Shown here in pieces: positions 17,556 through 26,160 of a stretch of DNA of 64,000 nt. Both the position numbers and the translations under genes were made by a program. The DNA comes from Limnohabitans sp. (lineage in GTDB: Bacteria > Pseudomonadota > Gammaproteobacteria > Burkholderiales > Burkholderiaceae_C). Position 1 is the first letter of the stretch; each line of letters begins with the position of its first letter. The stretch is taken from contig JAOATL010000015.1 of NCBI GenBank assembly GCA_030158125.1, positions 186,001 through 250,000 of the forward strand, given 5' to 3'. The notes beneath the pieces were generated by a model. The model saw only the letters and a list, made by a program, of their open reading frames with translations. It did no database searches and was not told where the DNA came from.

Positions 17556-18802
17556 ACGTTCAACGGTTTTTGCTGCCACGCCACCACAGCACCCAGCAAC
17601 AAAGCTGCCGCTGAAAACACCAAACCGCGCTGCAAACCGCCAGGGCCATCGGCAATCCACCCCACCACCGTGGGGCCCACTATTTGGCCAAGCGCAAACA
17701 CCACGGTGAACGCACTGATGCCTGTGGCCCATTGTGCAGCAGGCAAGTTGTGCTTCACCATGGCCGTGGTGGAGGCCACCACCGACAAAAAAACACCGCC
17801 AAACAAAATACCCGACACCATCATGGCGGGCCATGCCGATGTGAGCGCAGGAATAAGGGTGGCCACACTTAACAAAGTATTCAAGATGGCCAGTGCTTGT
17901 CCACCGCGGTAGTGGTTCAACAACCCCGCCCAAATCCTGGAAGACGCGACCACCGCCAAACCCAGCACCGCATAAAAGAGGGTGATGTTGGATGCCGAGG
18001 CGCCTTGGTCACGCAACACGGCCACCACAAACGTCATGTAACCAATGTAGCCCACACCAAAGAGACTGTAGCCCAATAAGCCGGCAGTCCAAACGCGCCA
18101 AACGGGTTGCGTGGCTGTCGTGGCAGGCGCCACGCGCCTTGCTGCATCATTTTCATGCGGAGGTTCAGACAAGGCCGGCGCTAACTCTGGCATCCATTGG
18201 TTCAAGTGAGATCGAATCACAAATAGAACTGAACTGATGAATGCGCAAACAAAGGCCAAACACCACCAAGCCCAAGCCCATGTGTGTGGCGAATGCTCTG
18301 CCGCAGCCAATGTCATGGCCGCCGGAACACACAAGGCGGAGATCACAATGCCCCACCCCGTTCCGCCGTAATAAATGCCCAGCAGCAAGCCCGACTGCGA
18401 AGGTGTGTGCGCACCCAACCTTGCCGCCAACAGGCCGCCGGACACAAAGACAGCAGCACTGGCCACACCTGCCAAAAAGCGTTGCACCAACAAATAAAAA
18501 GCTTCTGTGAAAAATCCAGTCATGCCCATCAGGACAGACGCCATCATTGAGCCCGCCAGCAGAACACGCACGGCACCCCAACGTCTAAGCGCCCATGGCG
18601 TGAGCAAGGCACCGACCAAATAGCCCAAGGCATTGAAAGTGTTCATGGCACCTGCTAAGGTGTAGGTCCAAGACAAATCTTCTCGCATGGGCGGCAACAA
18701 GAGTGCATAGGCAAAACGCGTCATTCCCAACGACACGGCAGCCGCCATTGACACACTCACGGCCAACCACAGCGACGTCCATAACCTGATACTTTGTGAC
18801 AT
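17543..18802 (-). CDS. YbfB/YjiJ-family MFS transporter
   Basis: An inner-membrane major facilitator, 419 residues and about twelve helices, substrate unknown. The N-terminal signature LGMTRFAYALLLPPMREDL is typical of the YbfB/YjiJ family, followed by NTFNALGYLVGALLTP. A central cytoplasmic loop (about 210-235) splits the two six-helix halves. Its start codon overlaps head to head with that of the ene-reductase gene (catg at 18800-18803), so each promoter must lie inside the other gene. The 3' end overlaps the class II aldolase gene. Confidence 0.9.
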   Translation of the reverse strand: MSQSIRLWTSLWLAVSVSMAAAVSLGMTRFAYALLLPPMREDLSWTYTLAGAMNTFNALGYLVGALLTPWALRRWGAVRVLLAGSMMASVLMGMTGFFTEAFYLLVQRFLAGVASAAVFVSGGLLAARLGAHTPSQSGLLLGIYYGGTGWGIVISALCVPAAMTLAAAEHSPHTWAWAWWCLAFVCAFISSVLFVIRSHLNQWMPELAPALSEPPHENDAARRVAPATTATQPVWRVWTAGLLGYSLFGVGYIGYMTFVVAVLRDQGASASNITLFYAVLGLAVVASSRIWAGLLNHYRGGQALAILNTLLSVATLIPALTSAWPAMMVSGILFGGVFLSVVASTTAMVKHNLPAAQWATGISAFTVVFALGQIVGPTVVGWIADGPGGLQRGLVFSAAALLLGAVVAWQQKPLNVQTS

Positions 18803-19919
18803 GAAAAATTTATTCGAAGCTTGCCAAGCGGGCTCTCTTCAGTTGGCCTCGCGCATTGTGATGGCGCCACTCACACGCAACCGCGCGCCCAACGCAATGC
18901 CCAATGCACTCATGGCTGAATACTATGCGCAACGGGCCACGCCCGCAACCGGCGCAGGGCTCATCATCACAGAAGCAACCGCCATTAGCCACCAAGGACA
19001 AGGCTACGCCGACGTGCCTGGTATTTGGTCGGACGAACACGTCAATGCTTGGCAACAGGTTACGCAAGGCGTGCATGCAAAGGGCGGCAAAATTGTGATG
19101 CAGCTTTGGCATGTAGGCAGAATTTCACACACCAGTTTGCAGCCAGGTGGCGAAGCACCGGTCGCACCGTCCGCCATCACTGCCAAATCAAAAACGGTCC
19201 TCATTGTGGACGGTGTTCCCAGTTTTGTCCCAACGTCCGAGCCTCGCGCACTGCGCTTAGAAGAACTGCCGGGCATTGTGGCCGATTACCGCAAAGCGGC
19301 TCGCAACGCCATTGCGGCCGGATTCGATGGCATCGAAGTGCATGCCGCCAATGGTTATTTAATTGACCAGTTTTTGCGCGCCGACAGCAACCACCGCACA
19401 GATGCATATGGTGGCAGCATTGAAAATCGTGCGCGCCTTCTCAAAGAAGTGATGCGCGCGGTGTGTGAAGAAATTGGTGCGGGGCGCTGTGGCATTCGCA
19501 TCTCCCCTGTCACGCCCGCCAACGATGCCAGCGATGCTGCGCCGCAAGCCCTGTTTGAACATGTCGCCCATTTCTTGGGCACCCTTGCATTGGCCTATGT
19601 GCACGTCATTGAAGGCTCAACAGGCGCCGCCAGAGACTACCAACAAGGCGACCTCGCCTTTGATTACAAAGCTTTAAAAACCGTTTACCAGCAAGCCGGC
19701 GGCAAAGCTGCATGGATGCTCAACAATGGCTACGAGCGCGAGCTGGCTGACCAGGCCTTGCAAGCAGACGCCGACCTCATTGCCTTTGGCAAATCATTCA
19801 TTGCCAATCCAGACTTGGGTGCGCGCCTGAAACAAAATGGGCCCTACAACACGCCCGATCGTGCAACGTTTTATGGTGGCAAAGAAGTTGGCTACACCGA
19901 CTATCCAACGCTGAATTAA
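18801..19919 (+). CDS. Old yellow enzyme family ene-reductase (NemA-like)
   Basis: An FMN-dependent NAD(P)H oxidoreductase that reduces activated alkenes, quinones or nitro compounds. The 372-residue product has VMAPLTRNRAP at 20-30, QLWHVGRISHTSLQPGG, the substrate-binding pair in EVHAANGYLIDQFL (H..N), and the FMN-binding C-terminal part IAFGKSFIANPDLGARL. Close to NemA and xenobiotic reductases. No ribosome site is evident before the ATG, which overlaps the start of the divergent MFS gene. Its stop overlaps the stop of the hemerythrin gene. Confidence 0.92.
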   Translation: MKNLFEACQAGSLQLASRIVMAPLTRNRAPNAMPNALMAEYYAQRATPATGAGLIITEATAISHQGQGYADVPGIWSDEHVNAWQQVTQGVHAKGGKIVMQLWHVGRISHTSLQPGGEAPVAPSAITAKSKTVLIVDGVPSFVPTSEPRALRLEELPGIVADYRKAARNAIAAGFDGIEVHAANGYLIDQFLRADSNHRTDAYGGSIENRARLLKEVMRAVCEEIGAGRCGIRISPVTPANDASDAAPQALFEHVAHFLGTLALAYVHVIEGSTGAARDYQQGDLAFDYKALKTVYQQAGGKAAWMLNNGYERELADQALQADADLIAFGKSFIANPDLGARLKQNGPYNTPDRATFYGGKEVGYTDYPTLN

Positions 19920-20494
19920 CCCAAGCCAATGGGTGCTGGCGCTTTGGCCACAATGCGGCTGAAAAGTTTTTCAAATGCAGGTCCAGGGGGGTGTTTGCCC
20001 GTCAAGGGATCTGCGTTGAGATCAAACGCTTGATCAACTTCTGCCCAATCTTCATCGGTCAAGGCGGCTTGTGCAGCAGGAAGAACAATGGCTTCTTCTA
20101 AGCGCATGTGCTCTAAATACGATTCAACATAAGGGCCAAACGCGTCGACAAAACCCGCCTTGCGCGTAGGTCCAACCAATTCCCAGGCCAGCAACAAATG
20201 AAGCAAATCACGCACGGCTTTTTCGCTGTGCATGTGGTCGCGTTCAAGGCGATCAATGGCGCCCCTCACCTCGGGTGCTTTTTTGGCAACTTTGGGAAAC
20301 AACAAATTAGATTCTTTGGGATGATGCAGTTGCTCGGGAAACTCATCAATGTAGAAAAGCATGGCGCGCATCACATCAAAAAACTGCTGCGCATCTTCGG
20401 CAGGTCCTTGTGCCAACAATTGCGTCATCGATCGAAGCATGGCCGCCAATGAAGCATGTTCGTCGCGAATGATGTGAAGGCTTCTTCTTTTCAT
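19916..20494 (-). CDS. Hemerythrin HHE-domain protein
   Basis: A predicted four-helix-bundle protein that binds a di-iron centre through histidines and acidic residues; roles in oxygen, NO or iron sensing are known for the family. The 192-residue product has IIRDEHASLAAML (H12), ELHHPKESNLLFP-like text with paired histidines (residues about 59-60), ERDHMHSEKAVRDLL (about 85-99) and YLEHMRLEEAIVLPAA (H and E pair). The ATG at 20494 follows agaga and fits the family better than the frame opening at 20545. The stop overlaps nemA by four bases. Confidence 0.88.
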   Translation of the reverse strand: MKRRSLHIIRDEHASLAAMLRSMTQLLAQGPAEDAQQFFDVMRAMLFYIDEFPEQLHHPKESNLLFPKVAKKAPEVRGAIDRLERDHMHSEKAVRDLLHLLLAWELVGPTRKAGFVDAFGPYVESYLEHMRLEEAIVLPAAQAALTDEDWAEVDQAFDLNADPLTGKHPPGPAFEKLFSRIVAKAPAPIGLG

Positions 20495-20615
20495 AGGTCT
20501 CTTGCTTTCTTTGCCAAGTGGCATCAAAGTCTGAATCACTAACACCCTCAGTCTGATGTCATTTGCACATTCAGAAAATGATGCAGATCAAGAAATCCGT
20601 GCAAAATTGGGTCTT

Positions 20616-21497
20616 ATGAACACCTCCAATACATCCTTCCAAGGTCGCCGCGTTGAGCAACAGGTTCAAGGGCAAGCCACACGCGATGGCGATGGCGTCA
20701 AACTCACCCGTGTCCTGACACAAGCGCACCAAAGAAGACTTGACCCATTTTTAATGTTGGACAACTTTGGCAGCGACGATCCCAAAGACTATGGCGGTGG
20801 CTTTCCAGATCACCCTCACAGAGGCTTTGAAACAGTGACTTACATGATTGCTGGGCGCATGCGTCACAAAGACAGCGCAGGTCATGAAGGCTTGTTACAA
20901 AACGGTGGTGTTCAATGGATGACTGCAGGGCGCGGTGTGGTGCACAGCGAAATGCCAGAGCAAGAAGATGGTGTGATGGAAGGCTTTCAGCTTTGGCTAA
21001 ATTTGCCTTCACGCGACAAAATGTGCAAGCCAGGCTATCAAGACATTCAAACAGATGCCATTCCAGAATTCAGCACACGCCATGGTGTCAAGGTGCGCGT
21101 CATTGCCGGTGTGTCGCAGGGGCATGCGGGTGCGGTCTGTCGTCCTGTTGATCAATTTCCAACAGATGCTTTGTATTTGGACATTCATTTTGAAAATCAA
21201 GCGTCCTTTGCACAAGCATTGCCAACACACCACAACGCCTTCTTGTTTGTATACCGTGGTGCTGTCAACGTGATCGGTCATGAACAGACAACACCAGTGG
21301 CTTTGCACACCATGGCCATTCTTCGGAATGAAGGTGAGGGTGTCGAAATCAGAGCAGATGCTGGCACCAAAGTGTTGTTGATAGCAGGCAACCCCTTGAA
21401 CGAACCGATTGCTCAATACGGTCCTTTTGTCATGAACACCCGTGAAGAGCTCATTCAGGCTGTCGATGACTTTAGAGCCGGTCTTTACAATTCATGA
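20616..21497 (+). CDS. Pirin-family protein
   Basis: A bicupin of the pirin family, some members being quercetinases or redox-sensitive regulators. The 293-residue product has the N-terminal cupin with DPFLMLDNFG, the metal-binding histidines in PDHPHRGFETVTYM (about 67-80), the conserved WMTAGRGVVHSEMP and a C-terminal pirin domain ending YGPFVMNTREEL. The ATG at 20616 is chosen. An in-frame ATG at 20556 would add 20 residues without similarity to the family. The hemerythrin gene is divergent, 121 bases away. Confidence 0.9.
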   Translation: MNTSNTSFQGRRVEQQVQGQATRDGDGVKLTRVLTQAHQRRLDPFLMLDNFGSDDPKDYGGGFPDHPHRGFETVTYMIAGRMRHKDSAGHEGLLQNGGVQWMTAGRGVVHSEMPEQEDGVMEGFQLWLNLPSRDKMCKPGYQDIQTDAIPEFSTRHGVKVRVIAGVSQGHAGAVCRPVDQFPTDALYLDIHFENQASFAQALPTHHNAFLFVYRGAVNVIGHEQTTPVALHTMAILRNEGEGVEIRADAGTKVLLIAGNPLNEPIAQYGPFVMNTREELIQAVDDFRAGLYNS

Positions 21498-21608
21498 CAA
21501 TTTCTGCAATGAAGCGACACATGACTTTGCCAAACTGCTGACAGCCCTCTGAACAGGCTATACCTTTTGGATGTCTTTGTCAGAGGCCTTTTATTCAAAG
21601 GAGTTCTT

Positions 21609-22094
21609 ATGACCATTTCACGCCGTATTGCCCTCACCGCTGCACTGTTGATGGGTTCAGCCATCCACGCCACCAGTTTTGCACAAGCACCCGATGCACC
21701 TGCCCAAGGCATGCATCAAAAAATGGGTGCCTCTCACATGGAATCACACCGTGAGGCCCGTCATCAAAAACGCTTGGAATCTTTGAAAGCTTCTTTGCAA
21801 ATTCAAGCTTCACAAGAAAATGCATGGAACGCCTTCGCTGGCACCATGACCAAGCCAGACCACAAAATGGGTTCTCACAAGGCGGCCAATTTTGAAAAGT
21901 TGACCACGCCTGAACGCATTGACAAAATGATGAGCATGAAAAGTGAAAGAGACGCTGTGATGACCAAACGCATGGAAGCGACCAAAACCTTCTATGCGGC
22001 ATTGACACCTGCCCAGCAAAAAGAGTTTGACAGCCATGCTCAAAAATTCATGAAACATGGCGCAATGGGCCAGCATGGCAAAATGCATCCATGA
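21609..22094 (+). CDS. Spy/CpxP-like periplasmic protein
   Basis: A small exported helical protein, 161 residues. A signal peptide covers residues 1-26 with cleavage after SFAQA. The mature part is rich in Met, His, Lys and Gln, and holds the LTPAQ motif (about 134-138) found in Spy/CpxP chaperones, plus HMESHREARHQKRLES. Methionine and histidine clusters at both ends could bind metal. The ATG at 21609 follows a near-perfect ribosome site (aaggag), so the upstream in-frame start at 21567 is rejected. The stop overlaps the next gene as ATGA. Confidence 0.82.
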   Translation: MTISRRIALTAALLMGSAIHATSFAQAPDAPAQGMHQKMGASHMESHREARHQKRLESLKASLQIQASQENAWNAFAGTMTKPDHKMGSHKAANFEKLTTPERIDKMMSMKSERDAVMTKRMEATKTFYAALTPAQQKEFDSHAQKFMKHGAMGQHGKMHP

Positions 22095-22303
22095 TCTGGG
22101 GACTCACTGAAGAACAAATCGCGTCATATGGCCTGACGTTTGGCATAACAGCTTTCATGCTGTACATGCTTTTCATCATTGGCCATTTGGCGTGGGAATC
22201 AAAAGCAGGAAAATTTGGAACCTTTGTTCTTTTTTTAGGCTTGGCTTTTGGCATGGTTGGCTTTGTCGCCAAATCAGGTATTCAGTGGTTTCTAGAAAAA
22301 TAA
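22091..22303 (+). CDS. DUF2788 small membrane protein
   Basis: A 70-residue protein with two membrane helices, of the DUF2788 family and unknown function. It opens with IWGLTEEQIASYGLTFGIT and ends GIQWFLEK. It overlaps the Spy-like gene by four bases and is presumably made from the same mRNA. The AT-rich candidate origin starts directly after its stop. Confidence 0.85.
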   Translation: MIWGLTEEQIASYGLTFGITAFMLYMLFIIGHLAWESKAGKFGTFVLFLGLAFGMVGFVAKSGIQWFLEK

Positions 22304-22350
22304 ATTTGTCAATGCACAAAGGTGTGGACAATTTTTGGATAAGCACCCAG

Positions 22351-22359
22351 TTATCCACA
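22351..22359 (+). promoter_or_regulatory. Perfect DnaA box
   Basis: TTATCCACA matches the strong consensus exactly. Two weaker boxes in the opposite orientation lie within the 28 bases to its left. Confidence 0.8.
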
Positions 22360-22458
22360 GATATTTAGTTTTCCAAAACTTGTTCATGTTTTCGTGACAG
22401 CACAGTTGCAGCCTCGTGCACACCCTTCAACATCATTCAATTCGTTGATATATAAAGG

Positions 22459-22493
22459 AAAAAGGGACTTGTCCACAAGACAAGCCCCCCTTT
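22459..22493 (-). terminator. Candidate terminator of the indolepyruvate oxidoreductase gene
   Basis: Stem cttgtc (22468-22473) with gacaag (22479-22484), loop of five, extended by ggg/ccc and aaa/ttt pairs after a small internal loop. On the minus strand it is followed by five T. It lies about 65 bases beyond the minus-strand stop. It overlaps the fourth DnaA-box-like 9-mer, so that box may be coincidental. Confidence 0.6.
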
Positions 22494-22557
22494 ATCTACT
22501 ACTACTATGTATTAATCTATATAAAAGAAGAATACAAAGACAAACTCGGCATTCAAA

Positions 22558-25500
22558 TTAAATTGATTTTCTGAATGCATCCATGCTGTTTTGCCACTGC
22601 ACCATGGCGGCAGCCAAGTTTCTTTCTTTCACATGACCAAATCCTTTGATTTGCTCAGGCGCATTGGCAAACTGCACGGCCAATGAATGATTCTCAGCTT
22701 TCAATGAAGCCAACACTTCCGTCACAGCATCTGTGTACTCTTGAATCAAGGCGCGTTCAGTTTGTCTTTCTTCTGATTTGCCAAAGATGTCCAATACGGT
22801 ACCGCGCAAGAACTTCAAATGGGCCAATGCTTTGAAAACAAACAACATAGAAGGCTTCATCTTTTGTTTGATCAAATGACCCTTCTCATTGCGTTTTGCC
22901 AGCAGGGGTGGGGCCAAGTGGTAGAAAACCTTGAAATCGCCTTCAAACTGGGTTTTAACGCGTTCTAGGAACTGTTTATCGGTATGCAAGCGAGCGACTT
23001 CGTACTCGTCTTTGTAAGCCATCAATTTAAACAATTGACGCGCCACAGTTTCAGTTAGCAAACTTTTACCTAAAACCTGCTCTTTATTTTTAACATTTAG
23101 CACAAATTGCTCATAGCGCTTGGCATAAGTTTCATTTTGATAAGCGGTTAAGAATTCAACACGTTGTGCAATCAGATCGTCTAAACGGTCACGCTTTTTA
23201 AATTGCACGACGTGAGAAGGGCTCAAAAGTGCTTCAACAGCGTCTAAATGGGCAGCGGCATGCCGGCCCCATTCGAAAGCAGCCAAATTGTTGGCAACAG
23301 CCACTTCATTCAATTCAATAGCGCGCTGCAAAGCTTCTAAGCTCAAGGGGACCCAGCCCTTTTGCCAGGCATAACCCAAAATCATGGGATTGATGTAGAT
23401 CGTGTCGCCCATCAATTGCTCAGACAGCTTGTCAGCATCAAAAGCAGACAAGCCATCCAGTCCCACCGCGGTGGCAATTTCATGAGCACAGCTCTCAGCA
23501 GGATTGATCCATTGTGTGTCTTTTACAAAAGCGGCTGTGGGTGTACTGTGAGAATTCAAAGCCACATGTGTGCGGCCCTGGCGCATGCGTGACAAAGTTT
23601 CTTTGCCAGCACTCACAATGGGGTCACAACCCAAAATCAAATCGGCAGCAGCCATGCTGACACGCGTGGTTTGAATGGCATCTTGATGCTTGGCCAACAA
23701 GACGTGGCTCCAAGTGGCACCGCCTTTTTGTGCCAAACCAGCTGAATCTTGTGTGACGATGCCCAAACCATCGAGGTGAGCAGCCATGCCCAAGAGTTGA
23801 CCAATGGTAATAACCCCTGTTCCGCCCACACCGGCAACCACAATGCCGTAAGCATTCAGAGTTGAAGACAGATCGGGTAATACGGGCAAGGACAAAGTTG
23901 GCAATTGCGCAGGCGTGAATTTTTGGACCTTTGATTTTTTGCGCAGCTGGCCTCCTTCAATGCTGATAAAGCTGGGACAGAAACCTTTCAAACAACTGGT
24001 GTCTTTGTTGCACGAGTTTTGGTTGATGGTGCGCTTGCGACCAAAGTCAGTTTCTAAAGGTTCAACCGACAAACAATTTGACTGCACGCCGCAATCGCCG
24101 CAACCCTCACACACCAGTTCATTGATCATCACGCGAACAGCGGGGTCAACCATGGTGCCGCGCTTGCGACGGCGACGTTTTTCGGTGGCACAGGTTTGGT
24201 CGTAAATGATGACTGTGCAACCTTTGATTTCTCGCAATTCGCGTTGAACAGCATCGAGCTCATCACGGTGATGTACCAAAACACCTTCGGCCAGTGCAAT
24301 GCCATTGTATTTTTCAGGTTCGTCGGTGACCACTTTGATCACAATGGCACCTTCAGCACGCATGCTTTGTGCAATTTGAACCACTGAATGACCTTCGGCA
24401 CGCTCACCCACGCGTTGACCGCCCGTCATGGCCACAGCATCGTTGTACAAAATTTTGTAGGTGATGTTGACACCTGCGGCAATGCTTTGACGAATGGCCA
24501 AAATGCCGCTGTGGAAATACGTGCCATCACCAATGTTGGCAAACACATGCGTCTCGTTGCTGAAATGTTGCTGCCCAATCCAGGGAGTCCCTTCACCGCC
24601 CATTTGGGTAAAGCCCACGGTGCTGCGGTCCATCCACAAGCTCATAAAGTGGCAACCAATACCTGCCATGGCGCGTGAGCCTTCCGGCACTTTGGTGCTG
24701 GTGTTGTGTGGACAACCGGAGCAAAACCAAGGCATGCGATCGGCTGCTGGGTTCAGCACCAAGCTGTTTTGTGCGCGCTCTTTGCCTTCAATGATTTGAA
24801 GCTGTGCATGCATGCGGGCCACAATGTCAGCAGGCAAATCCAACTTCAAGAGGCGGTGTGCCAGTGCTTTGGCAATGAGTGTGGGCGTGAGATCTGCGTT
24901 GGCACGTAACAGGCGATGTTCAATCGGGTTTGGCACAGACCACTCACCGCCAGCATCGTCACCATCCATTTCATCAAACTTGCCCACGATGCGTGGCCGT
25001 TGAGAATCGGGCCAGTTGTAGAGCTCTTCTTTCAGCTGGTATTCAATGATTTGTCGTTTTTCTTCAACGACCAAAATTTCTTTCAAGCCGTGTGCAAATT
25101 CGCGGGTAGTTTGTGCCTCCAATGGCCACACCACAGATACTTTGTGAACACGGATGCCAAGGCGTTGGCACGTTTCGGTGTCTAGCCCTAAATCAAGCAA
25201 TGCTTGACGTGTGTCGTTGTAGGCCTTGCCACTGGCGATGATGCCGTAACGGTCGTTGGAACCTTCAATGACGTTGTGGTTCAAACGATTGGCACGAATG
25301 TAGGCCAGTGCGGCATACCATTTGAAATCAAACAAACGGGCTTCTTGTTCAAGCGCAGAATCCGGCCAGCGAATGTGAACACCACCAGGCGGCATCTCAA
25401 AGTCAGGCAACACAATTTTGACGCGGTCTGCGGTGATGTCCGCAGTGGCACTGGACTCTACAATTTCTTGAATGGTTTTCATGCCAGACCAAACGCCTGC

Positions 25501-26112
25501 AAAGCGGCTTAGCGCAATGGCATGAACCCCCAGATCGAGTACTTCTTGAACGGAGGCAGGAAAGAAAACAGGCAAGCCGCAAGCTTTGAAAATATGATCG
25601 CTTTGGTGCGCTGCGGTTGAGCTTTTGGCCACATGGTCGTCACCCGCGACGGCAAGCACACCGCCCCAAGGCGTGGTGCCCGCCATGTTGGCATGCTTGA
25701 ACACATCTGAACAGCGGTCAACACCCGGCCCTTTGCCATACCAAATGCCAAACACACCGTCCATCTTGTTGCTGCCTGGCGGCGCAAATCCGAGTTGCTG
25801 AGTGCCCCACAAAGCTGTGGCAGCCAACTCTTCGTTGACCCCAGGCTGGAACACGATGTTGTGTTTTTCCAAATAGGGCTTGGCTTTCCACAAGGCTTGG
25901 TCATAGCCACCCAATGGAGAACCGCGATAACCGCTGATGAGCGCGCCCGTTTTTTTGCCGGCCAGCGCATCGCGTTCTTGCTGCAACATTGGCAAGCGAA
26001 CCAAGGCTTGCACACCACTCATAAACGCACGCCCAGCGCTAAGGCTGTATTTGTCGTCTAGGGTTACATGGGCCAATGCTTGGCGCAAGTGTTCAGGCAG
26101 GGGAGCGTTCAT
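22558..26112 (-). CDS. Indolepyruvate ferredoxin oxidoreductase family protein (fused subunits)
   Basis: Oxidatively decarboxylates an aryl or other 2-oxoacid to the acyl-CoA, using thiamine diphosphate and Fe-S clusters. The 1184-residue chain fuses alpha- and beta-type parts. The N-terminal pyrimidine-binding domain has GALISGYRGSPLGGYDQALW. A cysteine motif CSGCPHNTSTK and the diphosphate-binding motif GDGTYFHSGILAIRQSI follow at about 480-560. Then come a cysteine-rich stretch (CEGCGDCGVQSNC, SCLKGFCPSF) at about 640-700, and the gamma-like domain VAGVGGTGVITIGQLLGMAA with TQDSAGLAQKGGATWSHV. The size is usual for proteobacterial fused forms. It is monocistronic, with a terminator downstream. 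Confidence 0.93.
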   Translation of the reverse strand: MNAPLPEHLRQALAHVTLDDKYSLSAGRAFMSGVQALVRLPMLQQERDALAGKKTGALISGYRGSPLGGYDQALWKAKPYLEKHNIVFQPGVNEELAATALWGTQQLGFAPPGSNKMDGVFGIWYGKGPGVDRCSDVFKHANMAGTTPWGGVLAVAGDDHVAKSSTAAHQSDHIFKACGLPVFFPASVQEVLDLGVHAIALSRFAGVWSGMKTIQEIVESSATADITADRVKIVLPDFEMPPGGVHIRWPDSALEQEARLFDFKWYAALAYIRANRLNHNVIEGSNDRYGIIASGKAYNDTRQALLDLGLDTETCQRLGIRVHKVSVVWPLEAQTTREFAHGLKEILVVEEKRQIIEYQLKEELYNWPDSQRPRIVGKFDEMDGDDAGGEWSVPNPIEHRLLRANADLTPTLIAKALAHRLLKLDLPADIVARMHAQLQIIEGKERAQNSLVLNPAADRMPWFCSGCPHNTSTKVPEGSRAMAGIGCHFMSLWMDRSTVGFTQMGGEGTPWIGQQHFSNETHVFANIGDGTYFHSGILAIRQSIAAGVNITYKILYNDAVAMTGGQRVGERAEGHSVVQIAQSMRAEGAIVIKVVTDEPEKYNGIALAEGVLVHHRDELDAVQRELREIKGCTVIIYDQTCATEKRRRRKRGTMVDPAVRVMINELVCEGCGDCGVQSNCLSVEPLETDFGRKRTINQNSCNKDTSCLKGFCPSFISIEGGQLRKKSKVQKFTPAQLPTLSLPVLPDLSSTLNAYGIVVAGVGGTGVITIGQLLGMAAHLDGLGIVTQDSAGLAQKGGATWSHVLLAKHQDAIQTTRVSMAAADLILGCDPIVSAGKETLSRMRQGRTHVALNSHSTPTAAFVKDTQWINPAESCAHEIATAVGLDGLSAFDADKLSEQLMGDTIYINPMILGYAWQKGWVPLSLEALQRAIELNEVAVANNLAAFEWGRHAAAHLDAVEALLSPSHVVQFKKRDRLDDLIAQRVEFLTAYQNETYAKRYEQFVLNVKNKEQVLGKSLLTETVARQLFKLMAYKDEYEVARLHTDKQFLERVKTQFEGDFKVFYHLAPPLLAKRNEKGHLIKQKMKPSMLFVFKALAHLKFLRGTVLDIFGKSEERQTERALIQEYTDAVTEVLASLKAENHSLAVQFANAPEQIKGFGHVKERNLAAAMVQWQNSMDAFRKSI

Positions 26113-26160
26113 GGGGTTCCACTTTCAAAAGCGATTTGGCGCAGTGTAGAACGACAAAGC

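Larger units (their letters stand above)
22304..22557. other. Candidate chromosomal replication origin (oriC)
   Basis: A 254-base AT-rich gap. DnaA-box-like 9-mers: TTATCCACA (perfect, 22351-22359), TGTGGACAA (22323-22331, minus strand, one mismatch), TTTGGATAA (22334-22342, minus strand, one mismatch), TTGTCCACA (22469-22477, one mismatch). A GC-rich run (22485-22490) is followed by four CTA repeats (22496-22507), TAG on the other strand, like the DnaA-trio that follows boxes in known origins, and then by an AT-rich tract. In 60-base lines taken every 1200 bases, I counted by hand about 287 G/302 C to the left (18 lines) and 369 G/281 C to the right (20 lines), which fits a skew switch here. 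Three parS sites lie 7-8 kb away. No dnaA gene is adjacent. Confidence 0.65.

Noticed and set aside
22469-22477. TTGTCCACA counted as a fully independent DnaA box
   Set aside because: It forms one arm and the loop of a probable terminator, so it is only weak support; the case for oriC rests on the other three boxes, the repeat and the skew.
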